DNA of 64,000 nt from Elstera cyanobacteriorum. Lineage in GTDB: Bacteria; Pseudomonadota; Alphaproteobacteria; Elsterales; Elsteraceae. Under the pieces are notes generated by a model. The model saw only the letters and a list, made by a program, of their open reading frames with translations, ran no database searches and was not told the DNA's origin. Made by a program: the position numbers and the translations under genes. The DNA is taken from NCBI RefSeq assembly GCF_002251735.1, contig NZ_NOXS01000031.1:263476-327475 (forward strand), written 5' to 3'. Shown here in pieces: positions 17,244 through 27,226 of the stretch (position 1 is the first letter of the stretch; each line of letters begins with the position of its first letter).

Positions 17244-18947
17244 ATGACAATTACTGGATGGGCGCTGATCGCGCTCTTTTGCCTTTTAATTCTGATGCTG
17301 ACCCGGCCCACGGGCGGCTATCTCACCCGCGTTTTTGCCGGGGAGCGCGTGGTGCTGACCCCCGTGATGGGGCGGCTGGAGCGCGGTTTTTATGCGGCGG
17401 CGGGCGTGTCGCCGAAAGCCGGGCAGGGCTGGGTTGCCTATACCGTTTCGATGCTGGTGATGAATGGGGCGGGGGCCGTGCTGCTCTACACCATTCTGCG
17501 CTTGCAGGACGTACTGCCGCTGAACCCCCAGGGTTTCGGCGCCGTTTCGCCCGACCTTGCCTTCAACACGGCGGTCAGCTTCGTCACCAACACGAACTGG
17601 CAGTCTTATGGCGGCGAGACCACCCTGAGCCATTTCAGCCAGATGGCCGGGCTGACCGTGCAGAATTTCTTGTCCGCCGCGACCGGAATCTGCCTTGCGG
17701 TGGCGGTCATCCGGGGCTTCGCCGCTAAATCGGCGCGGGATTTGGGGAATTTCTGGGTCGATCTCACCCGCTGCACCCTCTATGTGCTGCTACCGATTTC
17801 CTTCATCGCGGCGCTGTTCTTCGTCTGGCAGGGCGTGCCGCAGACGTTGGCGGCCGGTGCCGAAGCGGTGACTTTGGAAGGCACGCGCCAGACCCTCAGC
17901 CTCGGGCCGGTCGCCTCGCAACTCGCCATCAAGATGCTCGGCACCAACGGCGGCGGTTTCTTTAACGCCAACTCCACCCATCCGTTTGAAAACCCAACCG
18001 CCCTGTCGAACCTTGTGCAGATGCTGCTGATTTTCGTCCTCGGCGCTGGGCTGACCAACAGTTTCGGGCGCATGGTCGGCAATGAAAAGCAGGGCTGGGC
18101 GATTTTCGCCGCCATGGGGGTGCTGTTCTTGATCGGCACGGCGGTTGTTTACGGTGTCGAAGCCTCTGGCAATCCGATCCTGGCGCAGATGGGCGTCACG
18201 GGCGGCAATTTCGAAGGCAAGGAAGTCCGCTTCGGTCTGGCGGCCACCGCGCTGTTCACCGTTATCACCACCGCCGCCTCCTGCGGGGCGGTCAACGCTA
18301 TGATCGATAGTTTCCTGCCGCTCGGCGGCATGATCCCGCTGATCAATATGCAACTCGGCGAGATTATCGTCGGCGGTGTCGGCTCCGGCCTCTATGGCAT
18401 GCTGGTCTTTGCCGTGCTGGCGGTTTTCATCGCCGGGCTGATGGTCGGGCGCACGCCGGAATATCTCGGCAAGAAGATCGAGAAGGCGGAAGTGGCGATG
18501 GCGATGCTGTCGATGCTCGTGCTGCCGCTCTCGATTCTCGGCTTTACCGCGCTGATCGGCTTCCTGCCGGCAGGCCTTGCCAGTTTGCAGGACGCCGGGC
18601 CGCATGGGTTTTCGGAAGCGCTTTACGCCTATACCTCCGCGACCGCGAACAACGGGTCGGCCTTTGCGGGCTTCAACGCTAATACCCCCCTGCATAATAC
18701 GCTGCTGGGGGTCGCCATGCTGCTGGGGCGCTTTGCCATGCTGGTGCCGGTGATGGCGGTGGCGGGATCGTTGGCACGGAAAACCCCGCAACCAGCCTCC
18801 CCCGGCAGTTTCCCGACCGATACCCCCTTATTCGTCGGCCTTTTGGTTGGGGTGATCCTGATCGTCGGCGGGCTGACCTACTTCCCTTCGCTCGCGCTGG
18901 GGCCGATTGCCGAACATCTGGCACTGGCCGCCGGGCAACTTTTCTAA
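17244..18947 (+). CDS. kdpA: Potassium-transporting ATPase potassium-binding subunit KdpA
   Basis: Inner-membrane potassium channel-like subunit of 567 residues, with about ten transmembrane segments and four selectivity-filter repeats. Visible filter regions are [32 protein letters not shown] and [14 protein letters not shown]. It selects K+ and works with the KdpB ATPase. The frame is open back to 17205, but the ATG at 17244 begins the family-typical N-terminus ([15 protein letters not shown]) and has GAGAG upstream. kdpB follows after 10 bases. Confidence 0.96.
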   Translation: MTITGWALIALFCLLILMLTRPTGGYLTRVFAGERVVLTPVMGRLERGFYAAAGVSPKAGQGWVAYTVSMLVMNGAGAVLLYTILRLQDVLPLNPQGFGAVSPDLAFNTAVSFVTNTNWQSYGGETTLSHFSQMAGLTVQNFLSAATGICLAVAVIRGFAAKSARDLGNFWVDLTRCTLYVLLPISFIAALFFVWQGVPQTLAAGAEAVTLEGTRQTLSLGPVASQLAIKMLGTNGGGFFNANSTHPFENPTALSNLVQMLLIFVLGAGLTNSFGRMVGNEKQGWAIFAAMGVLFLIGTAVVYGVEASGNPILAQMGVTGGNFEGKEVRFGLAATALFTVITTAASCGAVNAMIDSFLPLGGMIPLINMQLGEIIVGGVGSGLYGMLVFAVLAVFIAGLMVGRTPEYLGKKIEKAEVAMAMLSMLVLPLSILGFTALIGFLPAGLASLQDAGPHGFSEALYAYTSATANNGSAFAGFNANTPLHNTLLGVAMLLGRFAMLVPVMAVAGSLARKTPQPASPGSFPTDTPLFVGLLVGVILIVGGLTYFPSLALGPIAEHLALAAGQLF

Positions 18948-18957
18948 GGCATAGGCC

Positions 18958-20988
18958 ATGAGCAAACGTCCTCTTATTTCGCTGGCCGATCCGGCGATCT
19001 TGGTTCCGGCGATGGGCCAGGCGTTCACCAAACTGAACCCGCGCGCGCTGGCCCGGAATCCCGTTCTTTTCGTCGTGGCTGTGGTGGCCTTGGTGACGAA
19101 TCTTCTATTAGCCCGCGATCTGATCATCGGTGCGGGCGGTACGGGTTTTACGGCACAGATCACCGCTTGGCTGTGGTTCACTGTGCTGTTCGGCACGTTT
19201 GCCGAAGCGGTTGCCGAGGGGCGCGGGCGCGCCCAGGCCGATAGCCTGCGCAAAACCCGCACCGAAACCACGGCCCGCCGCAAGACCGCGGGCGGCGAGA
19301 CGGAAACCGTCTCCGCCCTCGACCTTAAGCCCGGCGACGTGGTGATTGTCGAGGCGCTGGAAATCATCCCCTCCGATGGGGAGGTAATCCAAGGCGTTGC
19401 CTCCGTCGATGAAAGCGCGATTACCGGCGAAAGCGCCCCGGTGATCCGCGAAAGCGGCGGCGACCGCTCGGCGGTCACGGGCGGCACGCGGGTTCTATCC
19501 GATGAACTGACGATCCGCATTACCGCCGCGCGCGGCTCCACCTTCCTCGACCGCATGATTTCCCTGGTCGAAGGCGCGCAGCGGCAGAAGACGCCGAACG
19601 AGATTGCCCTGTCGATCCTGCTGGCGGGCCTGTCCATCATCTTCCTGCTGGCGGTGGCGACCGTGCCGGGCTTTGCCGCCTATAGCAGCGGCAGCATCTC
19701 CGTCGTCGTGCTGATTGCGCTCTTCGTAACGCTTATCCCCACGACGATTGGCGCCCTGCTGTCCGCCATCGGCATCGCCGGGATGGACCGCTTGGTGCGC
19801 TTCAACGTGCTCGCCACCTCGGGCCGCGCAGTGGAGGCGGCGGGGGATGTTGATACGCTGCTGCTGGATAAGACCGGCACGATCACGCTGGGTAACCGCG
19901 TGGCGTCCGACTTCTTGCCGCTACCAGGCGTCGAGGCCAAGCGGCTGGCGGAGGCGGCGATGCTGGCATCCTTGTCGGACGAAACGCCGGAAGGTCGCTC
20001 GATCACGGTGTTGGCAAAGGATAACTTTGGCCTGCGGGCGCTCGATATGGCCGACCGTGGCGCCAAATTCATCCCCTTTTCCGCCAATACGCGCATGAGC
20101 GGGATCGACATTGGCGCGCGGCAGATCCGCAAAGGCGCGGCGGATGCCGTTATTGCCTGGAGCGGCGGCAAGGCCCCGGCGGCGCTGACGGCCAGTGTGG
20201 AAGCGGTCGCTAAATCCGGCGGCACGCCGCTGGTAGTGGCGGAAGGTGGCCAGCCGCTCGGCGTCGTTCACCTCAAAGACGTGGTGAAGGGCGGCATTCG
20301 TGAGCGGTTTTCCGAACTGCGGCGCATGGGCATCCGCACGGTGATGATCACCGGCGATAATCCGCTGACCGCCGCCGCCATCGCGGCCGAGGCGGGGGTG
20401 GATGATTTCCTCGCGCAAGCCACGCCGGAAGCAAAACTAAAGCTGATCCGCGACGAACAGGCCAAGGGCAAGCTGGTCGCCATGTGCGGCGACGGCACCA
20501 ACGATGCGCCCGCCCTCGCCCAGGCCGACGTCGGCGTTGCGATGAATACCGGCACCGTGGCGGCGCGCGAGGCGGGCAATATGATCGACCTCGACAGCGA
20601 CCCCACGAAGCTGATCGAAATCGTCGGCATCGGCAAACAGTTGCTGATGACGCGCGGGGCGCTGACGACCTTCTCCATCGCCAATGATGTCGCGAAATAT
20701 TTCGCCATCATCCCGGCGATGTTCATCGGCCTGTACCCGCAATTGTCGGCGCTGAACATCATGGGGCTGGCGACGCCCAGCAGTGCCATCCTGTCCGCCG
20801 TTATCTTCAATGCCCTCATCATCGTCGCCCTGATCCCGCTTGCCTTGCGCGGCGTTACCTATCGGCCCCAGGGCGCGGCGGCACTGCTGCGGCGCAATCT
20901 GCTGATCTACGGCCTCGGCGGCCTGATCGTGCCCTTCATCGGCATCAAGCTGATCGATTTGGCCGTTTCCGCCCTCGGGTTGGCTTAA
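18958..20988 (+). CDS. kdpB: Potassium-transporting P-type ATPase subunit KdpB
   Basis: P-type ATPase of 676 residues that powers K+ uptake. The phosphorylation motif DKTGTIT has its aspartate at about residue 304. The actuator motif TGES is at about residue 159, and the hinge motif [10 protein letters not shown] is at about 511. Seven or so membrane segments are visible. Length and motifs are complete. It sits between kdpA and kdpC with short spacers, as in E. coli. Confidence 0.97.
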   Translation: MSKRPLISLADPAILVPAMGQAFTKLNPRALARNPVLFVVAVVALVTNLLLARDLIIGAGGTGFTAQITAWLWFTVLFGTFAEAVAEGRGRAQADSLRKTRTETTARRKTAGGETETVSALDLKPGDVVIVEALEIIPSDGEVIQGVASVDESAITGESAPVIRESGGDRSAVTGGTRVLSDELTIRITAARGSTFLDRMISLVEGAQRQKTPNEIALSILLAGLSIIFLLAVATVPGFAAYSSGSISVVVLIALFVTLIPTTIGALLSAIGIAGMDRLVRFNVLATSGRAVEAAGDVDTLLLDKTGTITLGNRVASDFLPLPGVEAKRLAEAAMLASLSDETPEGRSITVLAKDNFGLRALDMADRGAKFIPFSANTRMSGIDIGARQIRKGAADAVIAWSGGKAPAALTASVEAVAKSGGTPLVVAEGGQPLGVVHLKDVVKGGIRERFSELRRMGIRTVMITGDNPLTAAAIAAEAGVDDFLAQATPEAKLKLIRDEQAKGKLVAMCGDGTNDAPALAQADVGVAMNTGTVAAREAGNMIDLDSDPTKLIEIVGIGKQLLMTRGALTTFSIANDVAKYFAIIPAMFIGLYPQLSALNIMGLATPSSAILSAVIFNALIIVALIPLALRGVTYRPQGAAALLRRNLLIYGLGGLIVPFIGIKLIDLAVSALGLA

Positions 20989-20998
20989 GGAGGTTTCT

Positions 20999-21601
20999 AT
21001 GCTTACGTTTCTACGTCCTGCCCTGGTGGTTTTGGGTGGTATGAGCCTGCTACTCGGCCTTTTGTACCCGGCGGCGGTGACCGGTATCGCCCAAGTGGCT
21101 TTCCCGTCTGAGGCGAATGGCTCTTTGATCGAGCAAGGGGGCCGTATCGTCGGCTCCCGCCTGATCGGGCAGAATTTTACCGAGGCGCGCTATTTCCACG
21201 GTCGGCCCTCGGCCACCTCCGGGACGGATGCCAACGGCAATAGCGTCGCACTGCCCTACAATGGCGCGGCGTCGGGCGGCTCTAACCTCGGTCCAACCTC
21301 GAGGGCCCTGGTGGAGCGGGTGGCGGCGGATGTGACGGCGCTGGAGACCAAGGCCCCCGTGCCCGCCGATCTCGTCACGGCGTCGGGCAGCGGGCTTGAT
21401 CCGCATATCTCGCCGGAAGCGGCGCTGATCCAAGTGGAGCGGGTGGCCGCCGCCCGCGCCCTGCCGCCCTCCGTGGTGCGGGAGATTGTGGCGCAAACCC
21501 TCGAAACCCCGCTGATTGGGGTAATCGGCGAGCCGCGCGTGAATGTGCTGGCGCTCAATCTGGCGCTTGATGCGCTAGCCCGCCCGAAAAACGCGCCGTA
21601 A
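20999..21601 (+). CDS. kdpC: Potassium-transporting ATPase subunit KdpC
   Basis: A 200-residue protein with one N-terminal membrane helix and a periplasmic domain that assists K+ capture and stabilises the complex. Family motifs include GSRLIGQNFT, FHGRPSA, NLGPTSRAL and ASGSGLDPHISPEAA. AAGGAGG lies six bases before the ATG, a strong ribosome binding site. kdpD starts ten bases after its stop, so the sensor genes are likely cotranscribed. Confidence 0.95.
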   Translation: MLTFLRPALVVLGGMSLLLGLLYPAAVTGIAQVAFPSEANGSLIEQGGRIVGSRLIGQNFTEARYFHGRPSATSGTDANGNSVALPYNGAASGGSNLGPTSRALVERVAADVTALETKAPVPADLVTASGSGLDPHISPEAALIQVERVAAARALPPSVVREIVAQTLETPLIGVIGEPRVNVLALNLALDALARPKNAP

Positions 21602-21611
21602 TCTGTCTGGC

Positions 21612-24299
21612 ATGACGACGCCTGAGTCCCACGCCCCCGAGCCGCGCCCCGATCCCGAGGCGCTGCTGGCCCTTGCCGAGCGCGAGGGGCGGGGGCGCCT
21701 GCGCATTTTCCTTGGCGCGGCGCCGGGGGTGGGCAAGACTTACGAGATGCTGCGCATCGCCCGGCAGCGGCGGCGCGAGGGCGTCGATATGGTCGTCGGC
21801 ATTGTCGAAACCCACGGGCGGGCGGAAACCGCGCGGATGCTGGCGGGGTTGGAGGCGGTGCCGCTGCGCGAGACGGTCTATAAAGGCCGCCCGCTGCGCG
21901 AGATGGACCTTGACGCTATCCTCGCCCGTCGCCCCGCGCTGGTGCTGGTCGATGAACTGGCGCATACCAACGCCCCTGGCTCCCGCCATCCCAAACGCTA
22001 TTTGGATGTCGAGGAAATCCTGGCGGCTGGAATTGACGTCTTTACGACGCTGAACGTCCAGCATGTCGAAAGCCTGAACGATGTGGTGGCGCGCATTACC
22101 CGGATCCGCGTGCGGGAAACCGTACCGGATTCGATCATCGACCGTGCCGATGAAATCGAACTGGTCGATGTGACGCCCGAAACCCTGCGTCAGCGCTTGG
22201 CGGAGGGGAAAGTCTATGTGAAGGAGCAGGCGCAGCGCGCCCTGCAGCATTATTTTTCCCCCGCCAATCTGACCGCCCTGCGCGAACTGGCCCTGCGCCG
22301 AACGGCGGAGCGGGTGGACGCGCAGATGCGCGATTTTATGCAGACCCATGCCATCGCCGGGCCGTGGGAGACTGGGGACCGGTTGCTAGTCTGCATCGAC
22401 CATCGCGCCGCCCCCGATCTGCTGATCCGCCAGACCCGCCGCATGGCCGACCGGTTGCGCTGCCCCTGGGGTGTGTTGCACGTCGAAATCCCCAGCCCAC
22501 TTGGCACGCCCGACGCGGCGCGCACGCGGATTGCCGAAGCGATGCGGCTGGCGGAGCAATTGGGGGCGGAAACGGTGACCCTGCCGGGGAGGCGAGTAGC
22601 GGAGGATATTCTCGCCTATGCCCGCGCGCACAATGTAACGCAGATCGTGCTGGGCCATCGGCGCCTGCCGCGTTGGCGGCGCTGGCTGGCGGGGTCGGTC
22701 ACGCAGGATCTCGTGCGCAAAAGTCACGATATCGGTCTGCGGATCGTGCCGCTGGGGGCTGGGGCAGCGCTCGAGCCGATTATTCCAGCCTGGCCGCCGC
22801 TAAGGGCGTTGGCCGAGGCGGTGCTGATCACCAGCGCGGCGACGCTGCTGGCGGCAGGGCTTGATCGGATCATCGAGGTCACGAACCTTGCGCTCGTCTT
22901 CTTAACCGGCGTGCTGCTGGTTTCGGTCCGGCGCGGCTTGGGGGCATCGCTGTTTGCGGCGGTGCTTTCGGTTCTGGCCTATAACTTCCTGTTCCTGCCG
23001 CCGCTCTACACCTTCACCATCGCCGATCCCGCCAATGTGGTAGCGTTGGTGGCCTTCTTCGTGACGGCCCTGGTGACGAGCAATCTTGCCGCGCGGACGC
23101 GGGCCCAAGGGACGGTGGCGGCGCAACGGGCGAAGGTGACGGCGGACCTTTACAGCTTCAGCCGCAAGCTGGCCGCCATCGGGACGATGGACGATCTTTT
23201 GTGGGCGATTTCCCATCAAATCGCGGCAATGCTGCGCGTGCATACGGTGGTTTTGCTGCCCGAAGGGGGGCGGCTCGTGGTGCGCGCGGGCTATCCGCCG
23301 GAAGACGAGCTTGATGCCGCCGATCTTGCGGCGGCGGAATGGGCATTCGGCAAGGGGCAGGAGACGGGACGCGATTCCGATACGCTCCCCGGTGCCCGTT
23401 GGCTGTTCCTACCGTTGCGGACGGAGCGCGAAACCCTGGGCGTGCTGGGGCTGGACCGGGCGGAGCGGGGGCGCCCGATTCTCTCCCAAGACGAGCGCCG
23501 CTTGTTGATCGCCCTTGCGGATCAGGCGGCGATTGCCATCGAACGCATCACGCTAGCGGGGGCCGTCGATGAAGCCCGGCTGCTGGCAGAGACGGAGAAG
23601 CTGCGCGCGGCGTTGTTGACGTCCATTTCCCACGATCTGCGCACGCCGCTTGCCACCATCATCGGGTCGGTCACCGCCCTGCGCCGCTTCGGCCCGCAGG
23701 TGGCGGAGGTGGCGCGCGACGAGTTGCTTGAAACCGTGCAGACGGAGGCCGAGCGGCTGAACCGGTTCGTCGGCAATCTCTTGGATATGATGCGCCTTGA
23801 GGCCGGGGCCTTGGCGCCCAAGCAGGAGCTATTCGACCTTGCCGAAGGCGTCGGCACGGCCCTGGCGCGTACCAAGGCGCTGCTGGCCCAGCACCGCATC
23901 GAAACCGACCTGCCCGACGATCTGCCGATGGTGCGGCTCGACCATGTGCTGTTCGAACAGGTGCTGGTGAACCTTTTGGACAATGCTGCCAAATATGCCC
24001 CGCCCGGCACCCGCATCCGCCTTGCGGCTGCGCGCGTGGCGGCAGGGATCGAACTGCGGGTGGAGGATGAAGGTCCCGGCATTCCGCCCGATCAGCGCGG
24101 CTCGATCTTCGATCGGTTCCAGCGGCTCGATATGAGCGATGCCGCGCCGGGCGGGTCGGGCCTGGGGCTTGCCATCTGCCGGGGCTTTATTGACGCGATG
24201 GGCGGCGCTATTGAAGCCCAGGCCGCGCCCGGTGGCGGGGCCGCCTTCGTGATTTCCCTACCCGCGAGCTTGATCGATGTCTCCCCCCATCGCGACTAA
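21612..24299 (+). CDS. kdpD: Sensor histidine kinase KdpD
   Basis: Osmotic/K+ sensor kinase of 895 residues with the full KdpD layout. The N-terminal KdpD domain has Walker A GAAPGVGKT (35-43). A universal-stress-protein-like domain follows (about 255-375), then four membrane helices (about 400-490) and a GAF-like domain. The dimerisation domain carries the phosphate-accepting histidine in SHDLRTPLATI (about 671), and a HATPase domain ends with GGSGLGLAIC. It would phosphorylate KdpE when K+ is limiting. It overlaps kdpE by 23 bases. Confidence 0.96.
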   Translation: MTTPESHAPEPRPDPEALLALAEREGRGRLRIFLGAAPGVGKTYEMLRIARQRRREGVDMVVGIVETHGRAETARMLAGLEAVPLRETVYKGRPLREMDLDAILARRPALVLVDELAHTNAPGSRHPKRYLDVEEILAAGIDVFTTLNVQHVESLNDVVARITRIRVRETVPDSIIDRADEIELVDVTPETLRQRLAEGKVYVKEQAQRALQHYFSPANLTALRELALRRTAERVDAQMRDFMQTHAIAGPWETGDRLLVCIDHRAAPDLLIRQTRRMADRLRCPWGVLHVEIPSPLGTPDAARTRIAEAMRLAEQLGAETVTLPGRRVAEDILAYARAHNVTQIVLGHRRLPRWRRWLAGSVTQDLVRKSHDIGLRIVPLGAGAALEPIIPAWPPLRALAEAVLITSAATLLAAGLDRIIEVTNLALVFLTGVLLVSVRRGLGASLFAAVLSVLAYNFLFLPPLYTFTIADPANVVALVAFFVTALVTSNLAARTRAQGTVAAQRAKVTADLYSFSRKLAAIGTMDDLLWAISHQIAAMLRVHTVVLLPEGGRLVVRAGYPPEDELDAADLAAAEWAFGKGQETGRDSDTLPGARWLFLPLRTERETLGVLGLDRAERGRPILSQDERRLLIALADQAAIAIERITLAGAVDEARLLAETEKLRAALLTSISHDLRTPLATIIGSVTALRRFGPQVAEVARDELLETVQTEAERLNRFVGNLLDMMRLEAGALAPKQELFDLAEGVGTALARTKALLAQHRIETDLPDDLPMVRLDHVLFEQVLVNLLDNAAKYAPPGTRIRLAAARVAAGIELRVEDEGPGIPPDQRGSIFDRFQRLDMSDAAPGGSGLGLAICRGFIDAMGGAIEAQAAPGGGAAFVISLPASLIDVSPHRD

Positions 24300-24984
24300 C
24301 CCGCGCGCAACCTTGCTGGTGGTGGATGATGAACCCGCCATTCGCCGGTTTTTGCGCACCAGCCTTGCGGCGCAAGACTATACGATCATCGAAGCGGAAA
24401 CGGCGGCAGAAGGGCTGGCGGCGGCGCGGCGACCGGGGGTTGATCTGCTGATCCTCGATCTTGGCCTGCCCGACCGCGATGGGCTGGATGTCATCGCCGA
24501 ATTGCGCATGACCAGCGCCCTGCCCATCATTGTGCTGTCCAGCCGGGGGGAGGAGCGCAGCAAGGTCGATGCCCTAGACCTGGGGGCGGATGATTACATC
24601 GTCAAACCCTTCAGCATCGAAGAATTGCTGGCGCGCATCCGCGTTGCCCTGCGCCACCGGCTACAAAGTCAGGGCGCGGCAGAGGTTTTTACCCTGGACG
24701 CGCTCAGCATCGACTTGTTTCACCGCCGTGTGCTGCTGGCGGGGGAGGAGGTGAAACTATCGCCGAAAGAATGGGGCATTCTGGCCGAACTCGCTAAGCA
24801 CCCGGGCCGGGTTTTGACCCATAAGCATCTGCTGAAAGCCGTTTGGGGGCACGAGGATGGCGCCGACGTGCAGTATCTGCGCGTCTACATGCGGCAATTA
24901 CGCCAGAAGCTGCGCGATCCTGCCGATCAGCCACGCTATCTGCTGACCGAGGCCGGGGTAGGCTATCGCTTGGCGGTAACCTGA
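24277..24984 (+). CDS. kdpE: Response regulator KdpE
   Basis: OmpR/PhoB-family regulator of 235 residues. The receiver domain has the acidic pair in VVDDEPAIRRF, the phosphorylated aspartate in LLILDLGLPDRDG (near residue 60) and the conserved lysine in DYIVKPF. The C-terminal winged helix ends with YLLTEAGVGYRL. Its likely target is the tandem T-rich site at 16849-16867. The start lies inside the kdpD end, so expression is probably coupled. Confidence 0.95.
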   Translation: MSPPIATNPRATLLVVDDEPAIRRFLRTSLAAQDYTIIEAETAAEGLAAARRPGVDLLILDLGLPDRDGLDVIAELRMTSALPIIVLSSRGEERSKVDALDLGADDYIVKPFSIEELLARIRVALRHRLQSQGAAEVFTLDALSIDLFHRRVLLAGEEVKLSPKEWGILAELAKHPGRVLTHKHLLKAVWGHEDGADVQYLRVYMRQLRQKLRDPADQPRYLLTEAGVGYRLAVT

Positions 24985-24991
24985 TCCGCTT

Positions 24992-25046
24992 ACTTGCGAG
25001 TGCTGGTAAGAATCACTCTCATTGTTATTGATAATTCTTCGCAAGT
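24992..25046. promoter_or_regulatory. Fur-box-like AT-rich inverted repeat before exbB
   Basis: ACTTGCGA (24992-24999) pairs with TCGCAAGT (25039-25046), and AAGAAT (25008-25013) pairs with ATTCTT (25034-25039). The core holds ATTGTTATTGATAATT, resembling Fur-regulated sites built from GATAAT-type hexamers. It lies 68-122 bases before the exbB start. It could also act as an imperfect hairpin ending the kdp transcript. Confidence 0.5.
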
Positions 25047-25113
25047 GCGGCAGGATGAAGGGGAAAGGTCCGAAACGGGCCTATTTTCTGCTACGGCTTG
25101 AAGGAGAATCATC

Positions 25114-25788
25114 GTGGACGCACCCGTGACCGGTCACAGCCTGTCGTTCGTTGGGCTGTTCCTGCAGGCGGATAGCGTCGTTAAAACGGTGATGGTCCTG
25201 CTCGCCCTTGCGTCCGTTTGGGGCTGGGCGGTCATTCTGGAAACTTTCCGCCGCCTGTGGGTCGCGCAGCGGAGCCTTGCGCCGTTCGAAACCGGCGCCG
25301 TCGTGCCGCTTGCCGAGGTCGCGCAGCGCCCGGTCGGGGCGGCGCAACGGGTGCTGGCAGTGGGGCTGAAGCTGGTGCAGCAGGAACGCGGGCATGCCGC
25401 CAGCCTCGTGCGTGATCATCTGATCAGCGCCATGCGCGTGCAATTGGGCCGCGAAGTGCGGGCGCTCGACCGCCGCTTACCGGTACTGGCGACGATTTCT
25501 TCTTCCGCCCCATTCATCGGTCTGTTCGGTACCGTTTGGGGCATCATGAACAGCTTCACGGCGATTGCCAGTGCGCGCGATACAAGCCTTGCCACCGTGG
25601 CGCCGGGGATTGCCGAAGCTCTGCTGGCAACGGCGATGGGCCTTGTCGCCGCCATTCCCGCCGTCATCGGCTACAATCTGTTGGCGGCGGCGATTGGCCG
25701 GTTTTCGGCGCGCAGCCAGGCGGTGATTGCCGATGCGGCGTTGAAGCTGACCCGTGCCCCGACCCCGGCCAGTCAGGAAGCGGCATAA
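25114..25788 (+). CDS. exbB: TonB-system proton channel protein ExbB
   Basis: MotA/TolQ/ExbB-family inner-membrane protein of 224 residues with three membrane segments (about 20-40, 125-150 and 170-190) and the conserved region PFIGLFGTVWGIMNSF. With ExbD it converts proton flow into force on TonB. The start is a GTG at 25114 with AAGGAG eight bases upstream. I prefer ExbB over TolQ because exbD, tonB and a siderophore receptor follow directly. The TAA stop overlaps the exbD ATG (TAATG). Confidence 0.9.
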   Translation: MDAPVTGHSLSFVGLFLQADSVVKTVMVLLALASVWGWAVILETFRRLWVAQRSLAPFETGAVVPLAEVAQRPVGAAQRVLAVGLKLVQQERGHAASLVRDHLISAMRVQLGREVRALDRRLPVLATISSSAPFIGLFGTVWGIMNSFTAIASARDTSLATVAPGIAEALLATAMGLVAAIPAVIGYNLLAAAIGRFSARSQAVIADAALKLTRAPTPASQEAA

Positions 25789-26222
25789 TGGCCGGTGGAC
25801 TCTTGCCCAGCGGCGGCGGGGAGGATGCGGACGGTCTGCCGCCCGTTGCCGATATCAATATCACCCCACTGGTCGATGTGATGCTGGTGCTGCTGATCAT
25901 CTTCATGGTCGCGGCACCGATGCTGGTAGCGGGCGTGCCGGTCGAACTCCCCAGCAGCCAAGCCGCGCAGATTACCCCGCCCGCGCCGCCGATCACCGTG
26001 TCGGTCGATGCGCAAGGGCAGGTGTTCCTCGATCACGAACCTTTGCCGAAAGAGCTTCTCTCCGCCCGCCTCAAGGCCCTTGCCGCCGCCGATAAGACCC
26101 GCCCGGTCTATGTGCGCGGCGATAAAAACCTGTCCTATGGCGTAATCGCCGATCTGATGGGGCAGGTGGGGGCTTCGGGCTTTAACCGCGTTGCCCTTCT
26201 GACCGAACAACCCCGACCGTAG
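25788..26222 (+). CDS. exbD: TonB-system proton channel protein ExbD
   Basis: A 144-residue protein with a single membrane helix (about 29-47) carrying the proton-conducting aspartate in NITPLVDVMLVLLIIFMV, and a periplasmic domain to the C-terminus. The frame is open upstream within exbB, but the ATG at 25788 overlaps the exbB stop and gives a normal ExbD length. It pairs with ExbB around the TonB helix. tonB follows after 23 bases. Confidence 0.92.
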   Translation: MAGGLLPSGGGEDADGLPPVADINITPLVDVMLVLLIIFMVAAPMLVAGVPVELPSSQAAQITPPAPPITVSVDAQGQVFLDHEPLPKELLSARLKALAAADKTRPVYVRGDKNLSYGVIADLMGQVGASGFNRVALLTEQPRP

Positions 26223-26245
26223 CCCCCCGCCGGAAGCGAACGGAT

Positions 26246-27097
26246 ATGGCCAAAGCGTTTGTTGCCTCCTTTACGCTGCATGCGGCAGCGGTCGGCTTGC
26301 TGATCTGGGCGACCCCCGATCCGCAAATGCAGCCTGTTGAAGCGCCGCAATTGATCGAGTTGCAGCCGCTTGCCATGCTGTCGGAAGCGCCGCCGCCCGC
26401 ACCCGCCGAGCCGCCGCCAGAGCCGGTTAAGGTCGAAACGCCGCCGGAACCGACGCCCGTGGAACCAACGCCAGTAGCAGTGGCCGAGGTGCCTCCGCCC
26501 CCCGAACCGCCGCCCTTGGACCTACCGTTGCCGGAACCGCCGCCCGAGCTGAAGCCGGAAGAGTTGATCCGCAGTGCAACGCCGCCCGTCGCGGATTTAC
26601 CGCCGCCACCGCCACCGCTGCCGCCAAAACCGGCGCCCAAGCCGAAGCCTATCGTCGCGAAATCGCCGCCCGCCGTGCCGAAGCCTCCGCAAGCGGTGAT
26701 TCCGGCGGCGCAGCCCGTGGGCGAGCCGGTACCTCAGGCCGCGCCGTCGCCCGTTGTTGCGCGTGACCCGGCGCCGGTGGTGGCCGCCGCGCCGCCTGCC
26801 CCTCCGGCGCCCGATAGCGATTACATCAGCAAGCTGTCGAGCTGGCTGGCCCGCCATAAGCCCGACGCCGGGCGCACGATGCGCGGTCAGCGGCAGGGGG
26901 AGGTGCTGGTCGAATTCACCCTGCGCCGCGACGGGAGTGTGCTGGGGAAGAGGCTAGTGCAATCGTCGGGCAACGAGACGCTGGACAAGGCGGCGCTGGA
27001 GATGATCGACCGCGCCAACCCGATGCCAGCCATGCCTGCGTCTTTCGCTGCCGAAACCTGGACCCTGGTTATTCCCGTGAATTTCCAATTGCGGTAA
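26246..27097 (+). CDS. tonB: Energy-transducing protein TonB
   Basis: A 283-residue protein: N-terminal membrane helix (about 1-22), a long proline-rich linker (about 45-190, rich in PPEP and PKPKP repeats) that spans the periplasm, and a C-terminal TonB domain with QGEVLVEFTLRRDGSVLGK. It links the ExbBD motor to outer-membrane receptors such as the one encoded next. The proline codons explain the strong base skew here and the long antisense frames, which are not genes. Confidence 0.93.
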   Translation: MAKAFVASFTLHAAAVGLLIWATPDPQMQPVEAPQLIELQPLAMLSEAPPPAPAEPPPEPVKVETPPEPTPVEPTPVAVAEVPPPPEPPPLDLPLPEPPPELKPEELIRSATPPVADLPPPPPPLPPKPAPKPKPIVAKSPPAVPKPPQAVIPAAQPVGEPVPQAAPSPVVARDPAPVVAAAPPAPPAPDSDYISKLSSWLARHKPDAGRTMRGQRQGEVLVEFTLRRDGSVLGKRLVQSSGNETLDKAALEMIDRANPMPAMPASFAAETWTLVIPVNFQLR

Positions 27098-27226
27098 AAA
27101 TATGGCTGATGCAATTAAGACGCAGTTGCGATTTTTGCGTCACACTGTTAAGGGCTAGAAAGCTCCCGCTGTCCGGCCGCCGCCGCTTCCCCCGGACTTT
27201 CCGAAGAACTCGATAAGGATATTCCG

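Noticed and set aside
17790-18791. Minus-strand frame of 333 codons inside kdpA
   Set aside because: It is histidine/arginine/glutamine-rich, contains no known motif, and the plus strand encodes a complete KdpA.
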